The notes under the pieces: generated by a model
The model's input: only the letters and a program-made list of their open reading frames with translations
Told to the model about the DNA's origin: nothing
Database searches by the model: none
NCBI RefSeq assembly: GCF_000205165.1
Contig: NZ_GL883836.1
Coordinates: forward strand, 1-64,000
Origin: Paraprevotella xylaniphila YIT 11841
GTDB taxonomy: Bacteria > Bacteroidota > Bacteroidia > Bacteroidales > Bacteroidaceae
Direction of reading: 5' to 3'
Length of the DNA stretch: 64,000 bases
Made by a program: the position numbers and the translations under genes
Part shown: positions 34,112 through 43,251 of the stretch, piece by piece
Numbering within the stretch: position 1 is the stretch's first letter
Layout of the letters: every line of letters begins with the position of its first letter

Positions 34112-37100
34112 ATGTACAAGTTCATAGATAACATCGTGGCTTTTTCGCTGAAGAACAAGTTCTTCATATTTTTCTGTACCGCCGTGGCTGTGATAGCGGG
34201 GATTGTGTCATTCAAGCATACCCCTATCGATGCGTTCCCGGACGTGACCAGTACCAAGGTGACGGTGATTACCCAATGGCCGGGGCGAAGTGCCGAAGAA
34301 GTGGAGAAGTTCATCACGATACCTATCGAAATCGCCATGAATTCGGTACAAAATAAAACGGATATACGTTCCACCACGCTTTTCGGACTTTCGGTTCTCC
34401 ATGTGATGTTTGAAGATGACGTAGATGATTTCGTGGCGCGCCAACAAGTGTATAACCTGTTGAATGATGCAGACTTGCCGGACGGGGTGACACCGGAGGT
34501 ACAACCGCTTTACGGTCCGACGGGGGAGATATTCCGCTATACGTTGCGCAGCGAGAAGCGGGACGTGCGCGAATTGAAGACTTTGCAGGATTGGGTGATA
34601 GAGCGTAACTTGCGGGCCGTCTCCGGTGTGGCGGACATCGTGAGTTTCGGTGGCGAGGTGAAAACATTCGAAGTAAGCGTCAATCCCCATCAACTGAAAA
34701 ACTACGGGATTACGTCTTTGGAGCTGTTTCAGGCGATAGCCAATAGCAATATCAATGTGGGTGGCGATGTCATTACGAAAAGTTCGCAAGCGTATGTCGT
34801 GCGGGGTATCGGGTTGATTAACGACATGGAAGAACTGCGTAACATCGTGGTGAAAAATATCCACGGCATCCCCGTGTTGGTCAGGCATCTGGCCGAGGTA
34901 CACGAGGCATGCCTGCCCCGTTTGGGGCAAGTGGGGCGTATGGCCGAAGACGATGTCGTGCAGGGGATCGTCATCATGCGTAAAGGCGAAAATCCGGCCG
35001 AAGTAATCGACGCACTGAAAGCCAAGATAGATCATATTAACAAGGAGGTCTTGCCGGAAGACGTGCAGATCGTGACGTTCTACGACCGGGAAAACTTGGT
35101 GAATCTTGCCGTCCATACCGTGTCGCGCAATCTGGTGGAAGGCATCTTGTTGGTGACATTCATCGTGTTGATATTCATGGCCGATTGGCGTACGACGGTG
35201 GTAGTGGCCGTGGTGATACCTTTAGCCCTGCTGTTTGCTTTTATTTGTTTGCGGCTCATGGGCATGTCGGCCAACTTGCTCTCCATGGGAGCCATAGACT
35301 TCGGTATTATTATCGATGGGGCGGTCGTCATGGTGGAAGGGATATTCGTGGCACTCGACCGGAAAGCCAAAGAAGTGGGGATGCCTGCTTTCAACTTGAT
35401 GTCGAAAATGGGGCTTATCCGGCAGACGGCCAAAGAGAAAGCCCGCGCCGTGTTTTTCTCCAAACTCATTATTATCACTGCGCTGATACCCATCTTCTCC
35501 TTCCAGAAAGTGGAAGGGAAGATGTTCTCCCCGTTGGCATACACCTTGGGATTCGCTTTGTTGGGAGCTTTGTTGTTCACGTTGACCTTGGTTCCGGTCA
35601 TGTCGTCCATGTTGCTGAAACGGAACGTGCGCGAGAAGAACAACTTCTTTGTGCGTTTCATCAACGGGAAATCCGTGGCCTTCTTCGATAAATGCCATGC
35701 CAGTCGTAAAATGTCCGTCGGCATTGCCGGTATCGTGGCCGTGGGCGGTCTGTGGATGTTTACTTTGTTGGGGACGGAATTCCTGCCCCAGTTGAATGAA
35801 GGATCCATTTATATCCGTGCCACTCTGCCACAGAGCATTTCGCTGAACGAGTCGGTACAACTGGCCAACAAGATGCGGGCCAGACTGGCCGCTTATCCCG
35901 AAGTGAAACAGGTGCTTTCCCAAACCGGGCGGCCGAACGACGGTACGGATGCGACGGGATTCTATAATATCGAATTCCACGTGGACATTTATCCCGAAAA
36001 AGAGTGGGAGAGCGGATTGGACAAGATGCAACTAATCGAGAAGATGCAGGAAGACCTTTCGATGTATCCGGGCATAGACTTCAATTTCTCCCAACCCATT
36101 ACGGATAATGTGGAAGAGGCGGCTTCGGGGGTGAAAGGTTCCATTGCCGTGAAGGTATTCGGGAAGGATTTGTACCGTTCGGAAAAGATTGCCATGGAAA
36201 TCGACAAGATTCTCGGTACGGTCGAAGGGATTGAGGACTTGGGAGTGATTCGGAATATCGGGCAACCGGAGTTGCGTATAGAATTGGACGAGGGACGTTT
36301 GGCACGTTACGGGGTATCCAAAGAGGATGTGCAGGCCATTATCGAAATGGCCATCGGCGGAAAGTCGGCTTCGTTGTTGTACGAAGATGAACGCAAGTTT
36401 AACATCATGGTACGTTATAAACCGGAATTCAGGCAGGACGAGGAAGAAATCGGGAAAATACTCGTGCCGACAATGGATGGGACGATGATACCCATCAAGG
36501 AATTGGCGGAAATAAGGACCATTACCGGCCCGTTGTTGATTTTCCGCGACAATCATGCACGCTTTTGTGCCGTGAAGTTCTCGGTGCGTGGCCGGGATAT
36601 GGGAACGGCTGTGGCCGAAGCACAGGAGAAGGTGAATGCCTCCGTCCGTTTGCCAGAGGGGTACAGTTTGAAATGGACCGGGGATTTCGAGAACCAACAG
36701 CGAGCCACGAAACGTTTGTCGCAAGTGGTCCCGGTAAGTATCGCCATCATTTTCGTCATCTTGTTCATTTTGTTCTCCAATGCTCGGGATGCCGGTCTGG
36801 TACTGTTGAATGTACCTTTTGCAGCTGCAGGAGGTATTGTGGCATTGTGGGCTACTGGGTTTAACTTTTCGATTTCGGCCGGTATCGGTTTCATCGCCTT
36901 GTTCGGTATCTGTATCCAGAACGGCGTGATTATGATTTCGGATATCAAGCATAACCTGAAAGAACGGTTGGCATTATCGTGTGCCGTGAAAGAAAGTGTG
37001 CGTTCCCGTGTCCGTCCGGTGGTCATGACGGCTGCGATGGCCGCCATCGGTCTGATGCCGGCAGCCGTAAGCCATGGCATCGGTTCGGAGTCGCAACGCC

Positions 37101-37237
37101 CGTTGGCCATAGTCATCATTGGAGGTCTGGTGGGAGCTACTTTCTTTGCCCTGTTCGTATTTCCTTTGATTGTAGAGTTTGTCTATGGTAAAATGTTGTA
37201 TGATAAGAACGGAAATCTGAAGCAAAGGAGTTTGTGA
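34112..37237 (+). CDS. Heavy-metal RND efflux pump, CzcA type
   Basis: A 1041-residue proton-driven exporter with 12 helices and two large periplasmic loops. The fourth-helix motif AIDFGIIIDGAVVMVEG places acidic residues at Asp396, Asp402 and Glu409. This is the arrangement of CzcA-type divalent cation exporters; CusA-type Cu/Ag pumps lack it. Zn, Co, Cd or Ni are thus likelier substrates than Cu/Ag, an inference from the motif. It is the third gene of a CBA operon and is followed at once by a two-component system. Confidence 0.93.
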   Translation: MYKFIDNIVAFSLKNKFFIFFCTAVAVIAGIVSFKHTPIDAFPDVTSTKVTVITQWPGRSAEEVEKFITIPIEIAMNSVQNKTDIRSTTLFGLSVLHVMFEDDVDDFVARQQVYNLLNDADLPDGVTPEVQPLYGPTGEIFRYTLRSEKRDVRELKTLQDWVIERNLRAVSGVADIVSFGGEVKTFEVSVNPHQLKNYGITSLELFQAIANSNINVGGDVITKSSQAYVVRGIGLINDMEELRNIVVKNIHGIPVLVRHLAEVHEACLPRLGQVGRMAEDDVVQGIVIMRKGENPAEVIDALKAKIDHINKEVLPEDVQIVTFYDRENLVNLAVHTVSRNLVEGILLVTFIVLIFMADWRTTVVVAVVIPLALLFAFICLRLMGMSANLLSMGAIDFGIIIDGAVVMVEGIFVALDRKAKEVGMPAFNLMSKMGLIRQTAKEKARAVFFSKLIIITALIPIFSFQKVEGKMFSPLAYTLGFALLGALLFTLTLVPVMSSMLLKRNVREKNNFFVRFINGKSVAFFDKCHASRKMSVGIAGIVAVGGLWMFTLLGTEFLPQLNEGSIYIRATLPQSISLNESVQLANKMRARLAAYPEVKQVLSQTGRPNDGTDATGFYNIEFHVDIYPEKEWESGLDKMQLIEKMQEDLSMYPGIDFNFSQPITDNVEEAASGVKGSIAVKVFGKDLYRSEKIAMEIDKILGTVEGIEDLGVIRNIGQPELRIELDEGRLARYGVSKEDVQAIIEMAIGGKSASLLYEDERKFNIMVRYKPEFRQDEEEIGKILVPTMDGTMIPIKELAEIRTITGPLLIFRDNHARFCAVKFSVRGRDMGTAVAEAQEKVNASVRLPEGYSLKWTGDFENQQRATKRLSQVVPVSIAIIFVILFILFSNARDAGLVLLNVPFAAAGGIVALWATGFNFSISAGIGFIALFGICIQNGVIMISDIKHNLKERLALSCAVKESVRSRVRPVVMTAAMAAIGLMPAAVSHGIGSESQRPLAIVIIGGLVGATFFALFVFPLIVEFVYGKMLYDKNGNLKQRSL

Positions 37238-37258
37238 CATGCAAAATCCGTATATTTG
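37231..37258 (+). promoter_or_regulatory. Possible internal promoter for the two-component genes
   Basis: TATATTTG (37251-37258) is an exact -7 match. TTTG at 37231-37234 overlaps the pump's stop codon, but the 16-base spacing is shorter than the usual 19-21. It could give the regulator pair expression independent of the pump. Confidence 0.45.
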
Positions 37259-37271
37259 CAGATGAAATCCC

Positions 37272-37964
37272 ATGGATGCGAAGATTATGGCAAAAATACT
37301 ATTGGCGGAAGACGAACAGAACATCGCTTCGTTCATCAGGCGGGGCTTGCAGGAGTTCGGGCATGAAGTACAAGTGGCACACGACGGAGGCACGGCATGG
37401 GCTATGTTACAGGAAGGAGTTTTCGATTTGCTTGTGTTGGATGTCATTATGCCGAAGATGGACGGGCTTGAGGTTTGTCGGCAGTTCCGTTTGAAGGAAG
37501 GATACCATACACCGGTCATCATGCTGACGGCGTTGGGCACGACCGAGGATATCGTAAAGGGGTTGGATGCCGGGGCGGACGACTATCTGGTGAAACCGTT
37601 CAGTTTCCAAGAACTGGAAGCACGTATCAAGGCTTTGTTGAGGCGGGGAAAAGAACGTCCGGACAGGCAACTTTGGTGCCACGACCTCGTGTTGGATTGC
37701 GACACCCGTCGTGCACGGCGCGGGGATACGGTGATAGAACTGACTGTCAAGGAATACCGCCTGTTGGAATACTTCATGACCCATCAAGGGGTGGCGCTTT
37801 CTCGCCTGACACTCTTGAAAGACGTGTGGGACAAGAATTTCGATACGAATACCAATGTGGTGGACGTTTATGTGAACTATCTCCGGAACAAGATAGACCG
37901 TGAATTTGAGGTCAAGCTTATCCGCACGATTGTCGGAATGGGATATATCATGGGGGTACAGTAA
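37272..37964 (+). CDS. OmpR/PhoB-type response regulator
   Basis: A 230-residue regulator. The receiver domain has the acidic pair in LLAEDEQ, phospho-acceptor Asp57 (LVLDVIMP), and Lys in LVKPFSF. A winged-helix DNA-binding domain follows (TVKEYRLLEYFMTHQG; VDVYVNYLRNKID; RTIVGMGYIMG). The start may also be the ATG at 37287 (MAKILLAEDE). It is coupled to the sensor kinase and most likely controls the efflux operon just upstream. Confidence 0.92.
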   Translation: MDAKIMAKILLAEDEQNIASFIRRGLQEFGHEVQVAHDGGTAWAMLQEGVFDLLVLDVIMPKMDGLEVCRQFRLKEGYHTPVIMLTALGTTEDIVKGLDAGADDYLVKPFSFQELEARIKALLRRGKERPDRQLWCHDLVLDCDTRRARRGDTVIELTVKEYRLLEYFMTHQGVALSRLTLLKDVWDKNFDTNTNVVDVYVNYLRNKIDREFEVKLIRTIVGMGYIMGVQ

Positions 37965-37982
37965 AGCCAGGAAGGAAGAAGG

Positions 37983-39326
37983 ATGAAGATCGGGTCGAAG
38001 ATAGCTTTGTTTTATACCGTAATAACCGTCGGTGCCATTGCGCTGATTGTATTGGTGTTCTATTTCTTTACATTGAGATATATAAATAAGGTGTATGATT
38101 CGTATCTTTCGGAAAAGGCTTATCTGACGGCTCAAAAGTATTGGGAAAAGGATGAGGTGGACGAATCCCGTTACCGGGAAATACAGCAGAAGTATGACGA
38201 ACTCTTGCCCCAGGCTTATAAAATCTTGCTGAATGCCGACAGTGTGACGGCCGTGGCAGACACCTTGGCGAAGTACCTCGACCGCCACCAACAGGCCCGG
38301 CTTTTCAAAAATGAACCGGTTACGTTCGTTTATGGGCATTTGCGGGGCGCGGCTCTTTATTATCCGGACAATGAAGGAAACTTTGTCGTTCTGGTGATGG
38401 CTTCCAACCATTATGGGCAGGACATACAGAAACATATATTGATGTTGGCGTTTCTCTTGTTGGCGGTGAGTTGCGGCTTGGTCTTCCTCATCGGGAAGCT
38501 GTATGCCAACCGGATTCTCCTTCCTTTGCAGCATTTACTGAAGGATTTGAAGCGCATACGTATCAACAATCTGGATGTCCGGTTAGAGACCTTCGGGAAT
38601 AAAGATGAATGGGATGAACTCATTCGTGCGTTGAATGAGATGTTGGATCACCTGGACGCGGCTTTTCAGGCCGAGAAGGCTTTTATCAGCAATGCTTCGC
38701 ATGAATTGAACAATCCGTTGACGGCAATTCAGGGCGAATGTGAAATCTGTTTGCTGAAACGACGTTCGACTAAGGAATACGAAGAGGCTTTGCAGCGCAT
38801 CGCGGATGAAAGCCGACGTATCAGTATGCTGATAAAACATTTGCTGTTTCTTTCGCGGCATGACGAGGATATTCTGTGCCGGGGGGCAGAGAGGGTTGAA
38901 TTGGCTGTTTTGTTGCAGGACTTGTGCCGGCAGTATGGACGGGTTCGGTTTGATGTTACGGGAATAGGTGCAGGGAGCGAACTGCGGGCCGATTCTCATC
39001 TCCTTCGAGTGGCTTTCCGGAACATTATAGATAATGCTTGCAAATATTCCCAGGAGGATGTGGAGGTCCGGATGGCACGTATGGAGGACGAGGTGAAGGT
39101 GGAAGTTCTGGACCATGGTATCGGTATACCGGAAGATGACATCAGATATATTTTTAATTCGTTTTATCGTGCCGGTAATGTTCGTGAATACCATGGACAG
39201 GGCATCGGACTGAGCTTGTCGATGCGGATTCTGAAGGTATACGGTGGCCGGATTTCCGTTGATTCGTGCCAAGGACAGTATACGAAGGTGACGGTAATTT
39301 TTAAGGTTTCGACAAAAACGAAGTAG
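37983..39326 (+). CDS. Sensor histidine kinase
   Basis: A 447-residue membrane kinase. One helix lies at about 8-31, a periplasmic sensor at about 32-150, and a second helix at 152-172. HAMP follows, then the H-box FISNASHELNNPLTAI (His240), N-box FRNIIDNACKYS, G1 DHGIGIPEDD and G2 GQGIGLSLS. The sensor loop has no Met- or His-rich motif visible, so the signal is not evident. It is the last gene of the metal efflux region and is followed by a hairpin terminator. Confidence 0.92.
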   Translation: MKIGSKIALFYTVITVGAIALIVLVFYFFTLRYINKVYDSYLSEKAYLTAQKYWEKDEVDESRYREIQQKYDELLPQAYKILLNADSVTAVADTLAKYLDRHQQARLFKNEPVTFVYGHLRGAALYYPDNEGNFVVLVMASNHYGQDIQKHILMLAFLLLAVSCGLVFLIGKLYANRILLPLQHLLKDLKRIRINNLDVRLETFGNKDEWDELIRALNEMLDHLDAAFQAEKAFISNASHELNNPLTAIQGECEICLLKRRSTKEYEEALQRIADESRRISMLIKHLLFLSRHDEDILCRGAERVELAVLLQDLCRQYGRVRFDVTGIGAGSELRADSHLLRVAFRNIIDNACKYSQEDVEVRMARMEDEVKVEVLDHGIGIPEDDIRYIFNSFYRAGNVREYHGQGIGLSLSMRILKVYGGRISVDSCQGQYTKVTVIFKVSTKTK

Positions 39327-39378
39327 GCCTCGTATCCGGAGGGGCCGTCACTGTTTTCTTGAATGTTTCTTCCAAAAA

Positions 39379-39408
39379 CGCAAAAAAGGCCTGTTTTTTG
39401 CAGTTTTT
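39379..39408 (+). terminator. Terminator after the sensor kinase
   Basis: GCAAAAAA pairs with TTTTTTGC around a six-base loop, followed by AGTTTTTTCC. The stem is AT-rich, so efficiency is uncertain. Confidence 0.55.
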
Positions 39409-39534
39409 TCCCGATAATGTTTCATTTTAAAAAGTATAGATTACATAACCGAAAATGAATCTCGGGTAAAATTTGTTACTTTGCAGCGTGGTGAAGTGAT
39501 GAAAAACTGTTTTGTAATATAATAAAGGAACATT

Positions 39535-41058
39535 ATGGATAAAATTTTAGGGAAAGTGCCGATAGGCGAGAAGATTGGTTATTCGTTGGGAGATGCCGCA
39601 GCCAATCTTGTTTTTCAGATGATGATGATTTATCAGTTGAAGTTCTACACCGACGTGTTCGGACTTGAAGGGGCGATAGCTGGTACCGTGCTTCTGATTG
39701 CGCGGATAGTGGATGCCTTTGTCGATCCGGCTGCCGGCATCTTGTCGGACAAGACACAAACGAAGTGGGGGAAGTTCCGGCCTTGGGTCATTTGGACCGC
39801 TCTCCCGTTCATGGTCTTTTATGTGTTGGCTTTCTACAATCCGGGGATTGAAAATAAGACCTTGGTCGCCGTGTATGCCGGTATTTCGTATGTGTTGCTC
39901 ATGTCTCTCTATTCTTTTAATAATACGCCTTATAGTTCGTTGGGTGGTGTGATGACGGGGGATATGAAGGAGCGTACGAGCATTACTTCTATTCGTTTCG
40001 TAGCTGCCACCGTAGCCCAGTTTGTGGTGCAAGGGCTTACGCTTCCTTTGGTACATAAATTCGGTCGTGGCTCGGGGGTGGACGATGCACAAGGATGGCT
40101 TTCTACCATTACGATTTTTGCGGTGGTGGGATTTATCTTTCTGGTCGTGGCCGGTTTTTCGGCTAAGGAACGTATTGCTCCACCTGCATCCCAGAAAATG
40201 GATGTCAAGAATGACATTAAGGGATTGTTTGCCGATGTGTCATGGCGCTCCATGTTTATTCTGACGTTGTTCGTGTTCATCACTTTGGCCATGTGGGGAT
40301 CTGCCATGTGCTATTATTTCCAACATTATGTTGACCCGCAGGCGTTGGGGGCTTTTCTTGACAGGCTTGGATTGGTGAAAGAAGAAGGTGCCGCGTTGGG
40401 AGCAGGGATGCAGATTTTGGATTCTTTCAGCTTGTTGGCTACTCGGGGGGCAGACGGTAGCATTCCCTCAGCAGAGTCTTATTCCATCGGGCTTTCCGTA
40501 TTCAATATGGCCGGTGCACTCGTGCAGTTGATAGGAGTGATTACGCTTTCCGAGTTCCTGGCGAACCGTTACGGCAAGAAGTCTACGTTTATTGTATGTT
40601 TAGGACTGACGGCCTTGTTTACGGCGGCTTTCATGCTTCCGGACAAGGATGATGTGGGGCTGATTTTTACCTTGGGTATTTTAAAGAGTTTGGCGTATGC
40701 GCCTACGGTACCATTGCTTTGGGCCATGATTGCCGATGTGGCCGACCACATGGAATATGTGAGCCATCGAAGGGCCACAGGGCTTTGTTTTTCCGGGGTG
40801 GTGTTCGCATTAAAAGCCGGGTTGGGCGTGGGAGGAGCCGTGGCCGGTTTGATCCTCTCTGTATTTGGTTATGTAAACGATGCTGCTGCCTCCCAATCGG
40901 CAGACTCGTTGTTCGGTATCCGGATGGCCTCAAGTATAGTGCCCGGTTTGTGTTTCGGTGTGGGAGTGGTGGCTCTTTTCTTCTACCCTATATCCAAGAC
41001 GCTGAACGAAAAGATGCAGGCTGAATTGGCACGGAGAAGGACGAATGATGGTAAATGA
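39535..41058 (+). CDS. GPH-family glycoside:cation symporter
   Basis: A 507-residue, about 12-helix carrier of the glycoside-pentoside-hexuronide family. The N-terminal part is diagnostic (EKIGYSLGDAAANLVFQMM, ARIVDAFVDPAAGILSDKT, KWGKFRPWVIW), and DVADHMEY occurs in the second half. It is the first gene of a xylan-processing run, so xylo-oligosaccharides or aldouronic acids are the likely cargo (inference from context). The hydrophobic segments are interrupted by a loop near 280-320 that is longer than in the E. coli homologues. No clean promoter match was found upstream. Confidence 0.9.
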   Translation: MDKILGKVPIGEKIGYSLGDAAANLVFQMMMIYQLKFYTDVFGLEGAIAGTVLLIARIVDAFVDPAAGILSDKTQTKWGKFRPWVIWTALPFMVFYVLAFYNPGIENKTLVAVYAGISYVLLMSLYSFNNTPYSSLGGVMTGDMKERTSITSIRFVAATVAQFVVQGLTLPLVHKFGRGSGVDDAQGWLSTITIFAVVGFIFLVVAGFSAKERIAPPASQKMDVKNDIKGLFADVSWRSMFILTLFVFITLAMWGSAMCYYFQHYVDPQALGAFLDRLGLVKEEGAALGAGMQILDSFSLLATRGADGSIPSAESYSIGLSVFNMAGALVQLIGVITLSEFLANRYGKKSTFIVCLGLTALFTAAFMLPDKDDVGLIFTLGILKSLAYAPTVPLLWAMIADVADHMEYVSHRRATGLCFSGVVFALKAGLGVGGAVAGLILSVFGYVNDAAASQSADSLFGIRMASSIVPGLCFGVGVVALFFYPISKTLNEKMQAELARRRTNDGK

Positions 41059-41088
41059 CGTTTTATTAATTTTTTAAATAGGTCTATT

Positions 41089-42207
41089 ATGAAACGAAGT
41101 GTTTTTTTACTGGCAGCGGTAATGGCGACCATTGGGGTTTTTAGTCAGAAAGCTACTACCATGCGAGAAGCTTTTGCAGACAAGTTTCTTATCGGAACAG
41201 CCTTGAATACGCGGCAGGTGGTGAGCCGTGATAAGGCTTTGCAGGCTTTGATTAAGGATAATTTCAGTGCCGTGGTGGCAGAAAACTGCATGAAAGCCGA
41301 AGTGCTGCAGCCGCAAGAAGGTGTCTTTAACTTTAAGGACGGGGATCGTTTGTGCGATTTGGCGGAAAAAAATGGGCAGGTGATTACTGGCCACTGCTTG
41401 ATATGGCATTCTCAAGCCCCCCGGTGGTTTTTCAAGGACAAAGACGGTAAGACTGTGAGTCGTGAGGTTCTTGTACAGCGGATGAAAGACCATATATATA
41501 AGGTAGTGAGGCATTACAAAGGACGTGTCAAAGGTTGGGATGTGGTCAACGAGGCCGTTGAAGGCAACGGTGAACTACGTAAGTCGCCTTTCTACAAGAT
41601 TATCGGGCCGGACTTTATCCGTTTGGCTTTCCAGTTTGCCCATGAGGCAGATCCTGATGTGGAGCTTTATTACAATGATTATGGGATGGATTCACCTCGT
41701 AAACGAGAGGCTGTGGTACGTATGGTCAAAGACTTGAAAACTCATGGTTGCCGTATAGATGCAGTGGGGATGCAGTCACATGTGGCATTTAACACCTCTC
41801 TTGGTGAATATGAAAAAAGCATGGAGGCTTTTATCAATGCCGGGGTCAAGGTCTTGGTGACAGAATTGGACCTTAGTGTATTGCCTTGGCCGAAAGGGAA
41901 CTATGGTGCCGCTATTGAGACAAATTTTGATTATAAGAGAGAAATGGATCCTTATACTGATGGGTTGCCTGCGGAGAAAGCGAAAGAATTGGATGATTTT
42001 TATATAAAGCTTTTCGATATATATTTACGCCACAGCAAGGACATCGGAAGAGTAACGTTCTGGGGAGTGACTGACGGGGATTCTTGGAAGAATAATTTTC
42101 CAGTGCATGGCCGTACGGATTATCCTTTGGCTTTCGGTCGTGACATGAAGCCCAAACCCTTTGTGCGTACCATTATTGAGATGGCACAGTCGGGGAAGTA
42201 TGATTGA
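41089..42207 (+). CDS. GH10 endo-beta-1,4-xylanase
   Basis: A 372-residue secreted xylanase made of a signal peptide (about 1-19) and a single GH10 barrel. Catalytic residues are the acid/base Glu155 in WDVVNEAV and the nucleophile Glu259 in LVTELDLSV. HCLIWHSQAPRWFF, YYNDYG and FWGVTDGDSW are conserved substrate-site motifs. There is no lipobox, so it is likely periplasmic or released. No carbohydrate-binding module is attached. It lies 30 bases after the symporter and before the GH43 gene. Confidence 0.96.
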   Translation: MKRSVFLLAAVMATIGVFSQKATTMREAFADKFLIGTALNTRQVVSRDKALQALIKDNFSAVVAENCMKAEVLQPQEGVFNFKDGDRLCDLAEKNGQVITGHCLIWHSQAPRWFFKDKDGKTVSREVLVQRMKDHIYKVVRHYKGRVKGWDVVNEAVEGNGELRKSPFYKIIGPDFIRLAFQFAHEADPDVELYYNDYGMDSPRKREAVVRMVKDLKTHGCRIDAVGMQSHVAFNTSLGEYEKSMEAFINAGVKVLVTELDLSVLPWPKGNYGAAIETNFDYKREMDPYTDGLPAEKAKELDDFYIKLFDIYLRHSKDIGRVTFWGVTDGDSWKNNFPVHGRTDYPLAFGRDMKPKPFVRTIIEMAQSGKYD

Positions 42208-42279
42208 TGAGGTGATTTTAGGAACAAGTAGATTGTATATAATATAATAAGGTGTAACCATTCATTAAATATTTGTATC

Positions 42280-43251
42280 ATGAAGAAAAGATATTTGATA
42301 CCGGGCGATTATATGGCAGACCCGTCGGTACATGTGTTTGAAGGCAAAGTGTATATTTACCCCTCCCACGATTGGGAAAGTGGCATACCCGAGGACGATT
42401 GGGGGGCGCATTTCGACATGCGCGACTATCATGTATTCTCGTTGGAAGATGTGATGGAAGGAGATGTGACAGACTATGGTATGGTTCTTGACAAGACGGA
42501 CGTACCTTGGGTGAAGCGTCAAATGTGGGATTGCGACTGTTGCGAAAAGGATGGGAAGTATTATCTTTATTTCCCTGCCAAAGACCATACGGATATCTTC
42601 CGTTTGGGCGTGGCTGTCAGCGACACGCCTTACGGGCCCTTTGTACCGGAGCCGGATCCCATCAGGGGAAGTTATTCCATAGATCCGGCCGTATTCAAGG
42701 ATGATGACGGTCAGGTGTATGTTTATTTTGGGGGACTGATGGGCGGTCAGCTTCAGCGTTATAAGGATAATAGTGCTTTGGAATGTGCGGAGTTTCCGGC
42801 TGATGGTGAACCGGCCATACCTTCCCGTGTGGCACGTCTGGCGGAAGACATGAAACAGTTTGCCGAAGAGCCGCGTCCCGTGGTCATTTTGGATGAGGAC
42901 GGAAAACCTCTGAAAGCAGGCGACCATGACCGCCGTTTCTTCGAAGCTTCATGGATGCATAAATACAACGGGAAGTACTATTTCTCTTATTCCACAGGAG
43001 ATACGCATCTTTTGTGTTATGCCATCGGTGATAACCCATACGGTCCGTTTGTTTACCAGGGGGTAATTCTTACTCCGGTTGTAGGATGGACTACCCATCA
43101 CTGTATCGTGGAGTACAAAGGAAAGTGGTATTTGTTCCATCATGATTCGATGCCGTCGGGAGGGCGTACGTGGTTGCGTAGCCTGAAAGTCTGTGAATTG
43201 CGTTATGACGCAGATGGAAAAATCGAGATGATAGAAGGAATGGATGATTAA
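42280..43251 (+). CDS. GH43 family glycosidase (beta-xylosidase/arabinofuranosidase)
   Basis: A 323-residue five-bladed propeller glycosidase. The catalytic triad is Asp14 (MADPSVHVF), Asp135 (YSIDPAVF) and Glu222 (FFEASW). There is no signal peptide, so it should act in the cytoplasm on imported oligosaccharides. The family does xylosidase or arabinofuranosidase work and the sequence alone does not decide which. Its last eight bases overlap the proposed start of the GH67 gene. Confidence 0.93.
   Translation: MKKRYLIPGDYMADPSVHVFEGKVYIYPSHDWESGIPEDDWGAHFDMRDYHVFSLEDVMEGDVTDYGMVLDKTDVPWVKRQMWDCDCCEKDGKYYLYFPAKDHTDIFRLGVAVSDTPYGPFVPEPDPIRGSYSIDPAVFKDDDGQVYVYFGGLMGGQLQRYKDNSALECAEFPADGEPAIPSRVARLAEDMKQFAEEPRPVVILDEDGKPLKAGDHDRRFFEASWMHKYNGKYYFSYSTGDTHLLCYAIGDNPYGPFVYQGVILTPVVGWTTHHCIVEYKGKWYLFHHDSMPSGGRTWLRSLKVCELRYDADGKIEMIEGMDD

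Noticed and set aside
34208-36952. Several 240-306-codon minus-strand frames across the RND pump gene
   Set aside because: They are shadows of the GC-rich coding frame of the pump; the products are His/Gln-rich and without motifs.
37407-38534. Long open frame of 375 codons on the minus strand
   Set aside because: It lies antisense to the response regulator and sensor kinase, both of which have full motif sets. The antisense product shows no family features.
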